Positions 22,601 to 34,600 of a stretch of DNA of 64,000 nucleotides are shown one piece after another. The stretch covers positions 2,705,644 through 2,769,643 of the forward strand of contig NC_049981.1 of assembly GCF_000003815.2 (NCBI RefSeq), given 5' to 3'. Position 1 is the first letter of the stretch. Each line of letters starts with the position of its first letter. Made by a program: the position numbers and the translations under genes. The stretch is from Branchiostoma floridae (lineage: Eukaryota; Chordata; Leptocardii; Amphioxiformes; Branchiostomatidae). Under the pieces are notes generated by a model. It saw nothing but the letters and a program-made list of their open reading frames with translations, was not told the DNA's origin and did not search any database.

Positions 22601-25600
22601 TGCTGTAGTTCGACTTTGATCCAGAATGACGTCTACCAACGCAGATGAACTTCAAGGTTTGTTTATTAACAAGTGTGACAAAGTACATTACACAGACTTC
22701 AAGATAAGTCAAAGGTCTCTAGTATCTTACCTGTCTCATTCAGTGGTTCCCCCACGCCATACCCATCATCATAGAGCATGCGCCTATGGACCTACATGTT
22801 CAGGAGTCAAGCAATATTGACGTTACCATGACAGAAAGGCAGACCATGGGTACCAGCTGCGTAACACTAGTTACCGCTTAACACTAGTTAGATCACATTT
22901 ATTGCTAACGTGAATTTGATACATTCATGTTAGTTCTAAATATGACGATAAGGATGAGATATGTATTTTGAATAAACGCCCATACCATGAGTTCCAGAGA
23001 TCCGTTCCTTAGGCTACTGCCACCCTGCGATCGGTCAGTGAGAACAGTCAGCTGCTTGGACTTATCCTGTGTTCACAAGAAGACTGTGTTCATTAATTCA
23101 GTTGACAAGGAGAGGATAATCAAGTTTTTGTCCACAATGTAAACTTTGTGACAAGCACAAATAAACAAACAAGCGAAAAAATGAACAAAAACTCCACAGC
23201 ATCCGTGCTGATAAGTTAATCGGATATTGGAGTTCTCTTTTCTCATAACCAATAGCGTCCTTTATCTGTTACGTTTAGACATCTTCTTCAGAGCTTCTGA
23301 ATGGAGTTATGCTTCTCGCCTCTAAATGTAGCTGGTGTAGGTGGCGCTTCAAGGCTAGAACACAATCCCAAACGTGGCTAAGTTTTTACCCCCCCCTCGT
23401 CCCAGTTCATCACTGTGGTTGACTTTCTCATCTAGACCAAGCGCCATTTAAATTGGTTACATATATCGTCGAGAAGCAGAACTCCAGTCAGAAGCTCTGA
23501 GGAATATGACGTAGATGTCTGATAGACATCTAAATGTAAGCAGGTAAGAGACGCTTCTTTTATGCATGAGAAAACAAAAACTCCAATACTAGTATCTTCA
23601 GTGACAAGTTGATCATTAGCTCAGTATATCTCAACTCAAAATCTACTTTTAACAAATTAAAGAGGCAACATATTGAGTACCTTGATGAGTATCCTGCTAT
23701 TGACGGGGTAGTAGTTGCCTGCCACCGGTTCAGTCTGGTTGAGTTTCCACGTCAGACGGCGGTCCACAACCCGCGCTAGGAGCTCACGTCCGTTCGCATC
23801 TGTGTAAAACGTGCTGTAGTAATGACAAGGAATTGATTACTTCAGAATAATAAATTCTTCGTACTACACAATCAAGTGGTTTTCGTTTCGGGATTCGACG
23901 TTTCGGTGTCTCAGTCACCAACCTCTAAATTCTAAAAGGTTCACTTTGAGCTGCAGCCTAGGTGTGCTGCTATCAGATGTGGTCCAAAAATTACTTATAT
24001 TAGATAGTTTATATTAAATGCGGTCCCTCGGCTAGGTGTTTGAAGACAGACACACCTCGAGCATATAAAAGATCATTCTAAACCTTTCGAAAAAGAGTGT
24101 GGACATGTCCCGGTGTGCGATGTTCCAGATCATACTGACAGTATGATCTAAAACATCGTACCCTGGGACACGCCCATAGTTGTGGGTTCACTACACATTA
24201 CCCGGATGGAGGCCTACAACTACAGTTACGGTCATGGCTACATGTTCTTTAGTAGAGTCATTTCTACGAGTACGTACAACCAGGCAAACATTCATGAGCA
24301 TGTTATGTTATCCATAAAATTTACTTTGCTGTAGCCTAATCAGGAACTGCCGACATTTAAACCCCCACCTGTCGGACATAATGTCCGTGTCGAACCGAGA
24401 GATGATCTCCTTCCCCAGATCGTCCTTGATGGGGATCGGTCCCACTGTCCACTCCAGCTCGGCGTGGCGCTGTCCGGAGTACAGCCGGACAACCTGGCTG
24501 ACCCACGGGCTGAAACTCTGCTGGACCTCCTGACACAGCTGTCCATCAACCTTACAAAGGAACAACAAAATCACGTTTGAACTGACAACAAACATTACAT
24601 TTTGCTTCAAACCGACACTGTCTTAGTACGGTGTACGGGTACAGAACCTGTTTGTATTGTCGGACAGGTACGGAAAAAACGAACTTGAGAAAAAAATTAG
24701 TAGACCGGATTTTGGACCGATTGGAAAATGAACAGATTATACCGGCAGGCGTTCACGTGTTTTGGGGCTTACAGGCCCAAGAAAATAACAAAGGAGAAGT
24801 AGAGAAGAGTTGATAGTCATTTTAACCAAGCTTCTACAGTCAAATTTGGTTTACGTTAACAGTTTACAAGAAGATATTGTCCATTCACAAGTTTTCACAT
24901 ACAATCAGGTCCAGGTTCAGGTCCGTACCTGTAAGTAAAATCTTCCGGACCTGGACCGAACCTGGACCTGAATTTTCTGTACCGGTGTGACAGCGATCTC
25001 GCCCCCCCGGCGATCTCGCCCCCCCGGGGGGCGAGATCACTAGCGTTTTCGCCCCCCTTTAGCGTTTTCGCCCCCCCCCCCCAAGAGCAGCTGGTTACTA
25101 CATATTACAGGTGCGCTACCTGGTACTATACTGCACCTGGGGAGTAACGTATATGGTGTGTTACCTGGTACCTTATGGCACCTTATTACTGTACCGTAAG
25201 ATGCCTGTCATACCTCGAAAGTCGATACTATATTGTTCGGTGCAAACATGACATTGAAATGAAAAAGACAATTTTTGCAGCTGAGGTGGCATAAAAACAG
25301 TGCTACTGCGAACGTATAAATCAACACCGTCTATGGTACGGAATACGTCAGCTATATGTTTTCAATTTGTCACGTACAGTGTTTTCTTTCTTGTGCTGGA
25401 AACATTTCCAAAGCACTAACAAAAACACACGTGAATAATAGTTTCTCATTATAAACACTATCTACGCGCAGGTTGATATAGCTGTTGCTAAATGCTACAC
25501 AAACACTGGTAAAGTACCAGTCTTAAGAAACACGGGTAAAATGCATCAGTTCCTAAATACTAGAAAAATAACCAGTCATGTTGGAGGTGAAGATATCCCT

Positions 25601-28600
25601 TGGCCAGGTGCATATACCAAAATGTGCGTTATTCTAATTAATACCTAATATTTGCATAATTAATAAAGACATTACATAGTTCTTTTGTGGTCACTTCATG
25701 GTAGNNNNNNNNNNNNNNNNNNNNNNNNNNNNNNNNNNNNNNNNNNNNNNNNNNNNNNNNNNNNNNNNNNNNNNNNNNNNNNNNNNNNNNNNNNNNNNNN
25801 NNNNNNNNNNNNNNNNNNNNNNNNNNNNNNNNNNNNNNNNNNNNNNNNNNNNNNNNNNNNNNNNNNNNNNNNNNNNNNNNNNNNNNNNNNNNNNNNNNNN
25901 NNNNNNNNNNNNNNNNNNNNNNNNNNNNNNNNNATTTTGTGATTTGTACCAATCAACTTCTAAAATGTCATGTAAACCCGTTTTTTTTTGGGGGGGGGGG
26001 GCGAAATCGCTAAAGGGGGGCGAGGTAGGGGGGCGAGATCACTAGCCGGGGAGGGCGAGATCGCTAGCGATTTCGCCCCGGGGGGGCGAGATCGCTAGTG
26101 ATTTCGCCCCCGGGGGGGCGAGATCACGGGGGGGCGAGATCGCTGTCACACCGGTAGTCTTAATAACCCCAGTCTTAATACAACTTGAGACAAAAGTTCG
26201 GAGGCCTCATGTATTACCTCAAGACAATTTTGTAATTATGCAAATGACATTCATAAGATCTATGCATGGTTACGCACACCTTTAACTAGCTCACACCTGT
26301 CACAAGTATGAAAGTACTATCATTTACCTCTAAATGGATTATGAAACTTTCGAATGCGGGCAGAAAGTTTGACTAATGACTCACCACACTTGTAATGACA
26401 GACTGTTGAGGCAGGATGGGCATAGCCTCGGTACTGTTTGGCCTGAAGACGTACGCTCCAGACTTCTTGTTGCTCGCCTTGTTGTTTCCCGCGCTGGAGT
26501 TGTACCAGTAGAAGCCCTGGTTCACCTTCAGCGTTAGGTTGGTCTCCAGGTTGACCACACTTTTCAGGAGGCCGGTTTTCCCGTCAAACAGTAGGCTAAG
26601 GTGCTACATTTAATAAAGGGGTGGAAGGTTGTTGTCTTAAGAAAAACGCTTTTTATTTGCTTCAACACAAACATGGAATAATACGCTAATGAATGAATTC
26701 ATAAGCACGGATTGTGAAATACAAATATACAGTAATTGGTTCCATCTACACTGGGGGCTACTCATAATAGGACACTAAGAAAGAACGACAAATTCTCTCA
26801 GAATGGTTCAGATGTAGAACTGCTCGTTTCACAAACACCTTTACCTTACTACGTAAAGCTCATGAACGGGACATGTAATATGTGCAGTGAATGTTGCTTG
26901 TGTCATTACTTTTTCACTCACGAATCAAATACCTTAACCCTATTCAGACCGGGGGGGGGGGGTGAGGCCCGCGCTAACTTCGATGCCCTATAACGCCAGA
27001 ACGCCTTACGCTAAAGCCACCAAATTTGGTGAGTTTTCGTAAAATATTGTTGGCAACAATTTTACGAATTTTCCATTTTTTCGTGTTGCCATGGCAACCG
27101 TTTGCTGACAGTCAGTTTTGCCAAAAATCACAATTTTTGGTTCTAACAATGTATTTTTCACATTTATTTGCTATATTACTGCTATTTTGTTACATAAATA
27201 AAATCTTATATTATCTAGCATATCTTTCATAATTATGTATGCATAAATTATGCTAATTTGATGACGTCATCAGCCCAAAATCCAAGATGGCGGACCGTAT
27301 GGCCAGATCAAGAATAACATGCTAATTATCCCTTAAAATTTGTAACTACCTGGTATTTTTTCATCAAAAACTATCTAAATAAATGAATTTAATCTATTTC
27401 CATTGCCCTTTGTGATAATTTGTTGCAAAAAAAGAACTTTTAAAAATTCAAGGTAGTGGATATAATATGGCGGAGCCTAACTCGTATCTTAGATGTGCAT
27501 GACGTCATCTTATGACGTCATTATGACGTCATCGATGTTGCTATTGGCAATACAAGTCGTAATAAACATTATTATTCTGTTATCTGCACTTGTTACATTT
27601 TTGTAGTATAACTTGAAGTATTCTGAGAATACCCTTTTTTCATGGGTCCGGCCAATATAATCAGATTGATGACGTCATAATTACGTCATTTTACGTCAAC
27701 GTAACGTGAAACGTCAAATACTCGTCAGATATTATGTCGATATCATGTTCTGAAAATTTGGTGGCCCTACGGCACGTCGTTCAAGAGTTAGAGGACTTAG
27801 AAGTGGAGGGCCTCAAAAGCCCCCCCCCCCCCTGTCCAGGGATGACCAAAAAAGCCCGGTCTGAATAGGGTTAAAGACCTAGATGTTATCTTGTCACCCG
27901 AAGGCTTCTTTACATGATGTTAAGTTAGGGTTTGAAATTCTTCCTCTTTGTCCACTGAGAAAAACGACAATTCAGCCTTTTGACCTGCAAAAGTATTAAT
28001 TCAATACTCGTAAATCATTTCTCTCCCCCATGGACGTAGAGTGAGATATGGCCAGGATCAGAGTAATTTTTGTGACTTAGGTCAAGAGTTCAGATATGGG
28101 TGCTTTACTGAAATTCTTGTCTCGCCAATCACATTTGAATTGGACTTTTTGCTATCGACTGAAGCTTACTTTTCCAGCTATTCGACTGTCAATCTTATTA
28201 CCTCATTGTGAATCTCTTGGTCATCTCCAGCTTTCGGTTGCTTTCCTGGAGATAAGACATCGACGCGATTTAGACCTACGTCACATTTTCAAACCGGGGC
28301 CCGACTGGGCAGCTTTCGGAAATGAAAAGTATAATATAAAAGACACCTAACTACACAAGACGTAAACAGAATAGTCGTGGGCATTATTTGTTTGTATCTT
28401 TCAATTTTTCGTTTCCACAAATAGCCCGGCCGGGCCCCGGTTTGGAAATGTGACGTTAGCCTACACATTCGTCATATGGAGCACCAAGTTGCGAAATGAC
28501 TATATTTAGCTATAGCTATTGATAAAACTTTTTTAACACTTTGTAAAAATACACTGCGTAGCCAACGTACGTATAATTTTATGTATATTTCGAAGGTGAT

Positions 28601-31600
28601 TAAAATGGATCTATACTTACTCGACTATATTGTATATATATTTTCTAACCATTGCTACTAAACCAGGAATTTTTATGTTTGTAAATTTGATTGTATGTGT
28701 ATGTAATCATAGTCCGTGTACCTAATTTCGCAAAGGAAGATATATAATTATTATATGCTTCACAAGGAATTGTTTTGTGTATGTATGTATGTTTGTTTGT
28801 TTTGTATGCTTGGGTGTTTATTTAGATTACACGTTAAAGTAGAAACTCACCTGATCTGGAACTGTTTTGGGACTGGCTGACGAAGTACGTACTGAAACCT
28901 AGCGCAGGCGCAGAAACGGGAAAGAGAAGTTCGTGTTTGGCTTTCCCTCGTTTTCCTCTGATTTCCTGTGTCCGCTGACTCACCTTCGTCACCTAGGCAA
29001 CGGGAGAAAATAGATACAACCAAACAGCACCAGATGAAAGTGATCTAGATCCAGTTTTGCTCACTACTCTTCCACCGGTTGTGACAGGGAGCTAAAGGTG
29101 CACTCCCACCGTACTTGCGTCAAGCTTGCGTCACTGCGGGGTTCGTTCACTGCGTCGCTGTTTTGTTATTTTCTCCGATTCAAAAAAAAAAAAATAGATA
29201 CTGCGTAATACGTAAAGGTATGACGTAGAAGACGACAAACTACACAAAAAGTAAGAAAATTCGTTCTTTATCTCTGAAATTCAGTGAGAGTGCACCTTTA
29301 GTCTGTACAGTATTTACAGGTTCAATATAAGGGGAAATTCCCCCGTTTTTTTGACAAGCACAACGCACAGTGAACCACTGCTTGGCGTCCCGTCCCAAGG
29401 ACAATAAAGCAATTCAATCTCTATAACTGGATAAAAAGGATATTTACTACCGGACGTGTCGAGTGACATCCATCACACTTCTTCAGCGTCACTAGAATGA
29501 ACTGGCAGAACAATTCGATACAAATACAGCTAACTTTTTAACTGGTTGAACCGCCAGCTAACGCCTAAGGATTATTACAGCACGTACAGCACTTGATGTA
29601 AGCCACAAAGATATACATGTACTTGTCTTTATAGGCATTATTAATTTCGAAACAAGTAAGTATGTTTACTTGTTTAAGTCTTAAGTTGTTAATGTCAATT
29701 AACTGTAAACTATAACATATTACATTCATCCGCACGTTTACCTGGGTTACAACATTGTTGCCTTCCGGATCATTAACAGCATAGGCATCTCCGGTCACCG
29801 GAAGTCTGACGTAATATCCGGTCCGCCGACGTGCCAAAGGGTTGTACACTGTGACAGTGAACTGGAGCAAACAGAAAACAAGAGTTCGTAGGACACAAAC
29901 CTCCATGAACCAATCATGGTGTCTGCTGTGTGAGATAATGTGTTCCGCAATGAATCTGGCTATATAAGGAATGTGGACGATTCCAATTATAAGAGTTGAG
30001 TTCTGTGTTAAGCTCTTTTGTCTAAATCAAATTTGACTTGAAATAATTTTTTATTTGTCATGCGTTTTCAGTATTTTATGTTAAGATGGTAAGCATTTTT
30101 GGGACAAAGAAATGTGCAATAAATGTTAACAAAAAAGTCCCCCTACGTAATGGAACAACCGAACAAGTCATTTATTGTAATAGCTGACCTCATGAGATTA
30201 ATCATTTGCTACTTGAAACACCTCTGTAACGTTAAATCGTCACAACCGATATGAAATGGGGGACTTCTGATTGGTCAACGCCATGTGGCTATATCATGAG
30301 AAATATAATCTCTGCTATCATGAATGACATTTTCATTGTCTGAAACTAGTAAAGCTGCATCGGTTTTGCACTGCGTACTACACCGTTGTAAACGTACTAC
30401 TTTTTGCAATACTGAGTTTTCATATGTTCTATGGTACTTACCGACTTTGTAAATTCGTCCTCAGTGAGCGGACAGACGCTGATGTTTAGGTAGTTACAGA
30501 ACTCGGCTACAGGCGGGAGGGCACCAGCTTTCGCCATCCTCTGCTGCAGGGTCATACTGGTGATAACCTGTGCAACAGTTACAGTCAAGTTACAGTCAAG
30601 TTACAGTCAAGCTACAGTCAGGCGTTCCTGCGGGAGGCCCGGGACCGAGGACAATGGTAAATACACCGTGCTGTATTTTATGTATGTCATACTCATCCAA
30701 GAAAAACATAGTCACGTTTCAATGAGAAATGCGCCAAAAGTTGAGAAAATTTGGTGTCCTCGAACATAAAACTATAACAGCAGCATCCAACGTCCGAATC
30801 CGGCACTTAAATTTTCGACGGCGTCGCACTCGGCGCACACGGAGTGCGTTCGATTTACTACTATTCGAAGGAAGCTCGTGTGATATAACTTAGAACCCAA
30901 TGTGATACTGAAAATTATCACCCGGTCCGGAACACCCGTTATCGCGGCCCAGGTTTAACAGTAGGTACGAACGTTACCTGGCACTCTACTGCGCCTGCGT
31001 GGAGCCGCATAGCGTAGTCATTTGCCACGTGTTGTTTCTCTGTGCCGCTAATAAAGCAAACAAATAAACAAACATCAACTATATAACTTTATGACTATCA
31101 GAAGTTGTTTGACTGACTTGGACATAGAAATAATCTAGGGTCGATAATGTCGCATACAGAAACTTATTAGAGAACAAACTTTCAATATCTTTAGGAAAGA
31201 CAAAATTGTTTTATTCATAATAGGTACCTTACGGCGTCGTGATGTTGTGCTACGCCCATCGCCTCCCCTGTGAATATTGAAGATACGAAATCATAATTTT
31301 GCTATGAGAAGTCGTTTTCAATATGTAATGGTTTTGTATTCAGTTAGGGTCACGCTGACGTCACATTTTCAAACCAGGACCCACCCAGGCTGTCTGTGGA
31401 AACTCAAAAATAGAAATGTAACGTTATACATAAAATTATACACAAATAATGTCCGCGACTATTCTCCTAGGTCTTGTGTACATTGGTGTATTTTATATCA
31501 TACTTTGTCGTTCCTGAAAGCTGCCCGGCCGGGCCCCGGTTTGGAAATGTGACGTAGGCCTTAGTACTTGGAGAAGGCAAGTTAAACCTGTATGATACTT

Positions 31601-34600
31601 ATAATCAAGAGTTAAGACCAACCAAATATGGTGCACATTCATACAACAGAAAAAAAAAAGATTCTGCTATACAAAGCGCTGCTTTTTCCTGATTGCTTCT
31701 TTCACTTCACGCCAACGTATTTTATTCAAATTAATACATGTAAACTTACTGAAACGCTTCGACGTCGGCAGAGGAACTTTGTCGGAAACTTCGTGCTCCG
31801 ATACTTCCAACTGCTTACAAACCTGCCGAAGAGAAAGGCGTCTAAATATTTCCTACCACTTGCAATTATTGTACATTCTACACCCAGTTGTTACATCCCC
31901 ATATACTAAGATGTTAGAAGTTGCAAACGTAATATAAAATCCGCATGTGCTAGTGACAGGAACCCTGGGTAATATGTCAAAGGTGAATTCCCATTACAAG
32001 TAAACAGTCTCGTGTCGACCATTGTTACGATTTGAGAAACAATGTCTGGAACGTAACGGCGCTTGCAAAAACATGTAGCAGTATTCTTTACATTTATCGG
32101 GCCTTAATCTTTGACATATTACCTAGAATTCCTATCACCCGCACATGCGTAATGAACTCTGGAAAAGGCTTATTCACCTTTCTGGTGTAGTAAATTGTTG
32201 CACTCCCAGTAAAGTGTCAAATAACATGCTACACTTTGCAACATTTTTGCCCTACCTGTAGCAGATTGTTACATCTCCTGACATATCCCTTGAATGCAGG
32301 CCTGGAGGTGAAATAACCAGACCAGAACGCGTGCGGTTGGTCAGCGTACGGGAAGAAGTCGGCCGTGTTGTTGTGCGCAAACTTGACGCCAGGGGGCGTT
32401 GCTGAAGCCTTGTTCTTGTGGTAGATGTAACAGGACGGAGATGAGTACAGGAGATTCACCTTGTGCTTGTCCTGCAATGTAAGATTAGACAATCATGACT
32501 CAGCAAAGAGCATTATTGTCCAAAAGTCTCTCTTATACAATTGTTTTTTCAACAACAAGCAGAAAAACTTCAAATATTTGAGATTGGTATTCATCCACCT
32601 TGATGGTTTAACTCATGTTTGTCTATGAAAAGCCTTTCAAACATACCTTAGGTTATGTCATCAGGCCTCTCGTATTTCTATGTCTTCACAATAACCGAAT
32701 AGTCTAGAAAACATGCTGAGGCCACTCGGGCTTAATTCTATGGATGACATCTACGCATGCATTGATGTTTGCCTGTGCTCAAAACAAAGATTTGGCCACA
32801 TGCGACTTAGTAGCTTCGCTTGTCAATCAGAACTTCATGCTTGTCAGAAGACCTGTTCTCCAGACTAAGGGGGCAAATGGTCTGGGCATGGTACCACGGC
32901 GCCCTTGTTCTCCTCTTTGAACAAGAATCAGGATAAAAACATATTGAAATGTTGACGTTTGTCTCTGTATGTGAACAAAAGACAAATCAGAAAGAATGGG
33001 ACGTTGCTTAGCAGAATTTGTTTTTGTTGGATTTTTCTTCGCCGCCTCGCATTAGTTCTAGGGTCTTAATCGAGGATAAAGTTAGTGCGGCCTTTACTGA
33101 CTACTCTCATGGTCTTACCGCCATACTGTTGGTGTGTGTAATAAGTTTGTCCATGTTCTTGAACCACGTGTGCGCCGCCTGGTACTGGAAATCCGACCCC
33201 ATGGTCCACATGATGTGGTCTGTTTGGAAATGCTTCACCTGGGGGTACAAAATAACGATAGTGCACCTTTATTCAAGGGGTATTCTATTTAGGGAATATC
33301 AAGTTGACGGACTGTGGTTTTAAATTGCAATATCTTCAATACATGATGCAGTCGTGATGATGCAGGGCACATCGTCGTCGCCTTGACATCATTAAATGCC
33401 CTGATTTTTAAAACATTGGATAAAGGTTACCCCGCAAATAAATGTGAACTAACTGCTTAGAATAACTACCGAGGAATTAGTACAACACGACTTATAACAA
33501 ACATGATTGTATTCCATTATTTCCTATGCTTTCTGTGCATGGTTTAGTGTGGTTCTTACATTTTCATAACTTAATGGGTATCAGAGGCCTTTTTCACAAA
33601 GTTCAGGTTATTTGTGTTTGCTTCTAGATCTGGTTAATATTAATATCGTTTGATTTTACGTGCTATTTTAAATTTTATACAGGGTTACGTAGCTTGCTCA
33701 CAAAGTTATGGCCACGCTATCAAATGTGATTCAAACCGACATGGAAGCCTGACTACAATCCCCATCTGTACTGACCTGATCCAGGACGTGTTGACAGCGA
33801 TGCCGACCCGATTGGCCACGTTGTAGTCATGTAGAGACATGTCATCCTGGAACAAATAAAAAAGATCTTTGGTGGTTAAAGCTGATATTTGCTACCAATG
33901 TACCAAAACCATTGAACTGTCCGAAGATTAACTACAGTTCCACGACCCCATACCTTTGCCAAATGATTTTACGTTCACAACTGGTGTATTAGGCGTGTTC
34001 CTCAAGAAGTATGCAAATAAAGGTCCTTATTTGCATAAATTATTTTGTTTAATCATCTCCTCAACCCGAATAAGAGACGTACACAAACGGTCGTAAGCTA
34101 TATAAGAGAGAAGGCTATAGTTACTGTAGCATTTATAAAATTAACTTATGCAAATGAGGTTCTCATTTGCATAATGAATGCATGTCAAATGATGTTCACC
34201 CAGACCTAACTTCCAAATGACACATGTAAGATATTCCCGTCATTTACTTCAATCTCATTATACATGCAAATTAGACATTCATTTGCATAATGTTTATCTA
34301 ATGTTTATCACCTCACCTCAACAGGTTGGTCCTGACAGCCGATGTCGAAGCACAGGCCGCCTGGCGGGACGTAGTGGTTGTACAGGGCGCCTGCATGGAG
34401 GGTGTGAATTAATGTTGAACCACGAACATACACAGCTGTTTAATGTCCTCTACTTAGATACCACTTGTAATTGGTTCACTGATAGATCTTTTCTAACAGC
34501 TAGACATTTTATAATATTTTTTTCTATTTGGACAGACGGGGACAATGTGGCACAGTACAAACAGAAGGTAAAGGTAGTCTTTTCTTTTACCTCCCCTACT

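Noticed and set aside
25638..26045. Open frames across the gaps near 25.7 kb and 16.6 kb
   Set aside because: Most of their length is unknown bases, so there is no coding evidence.
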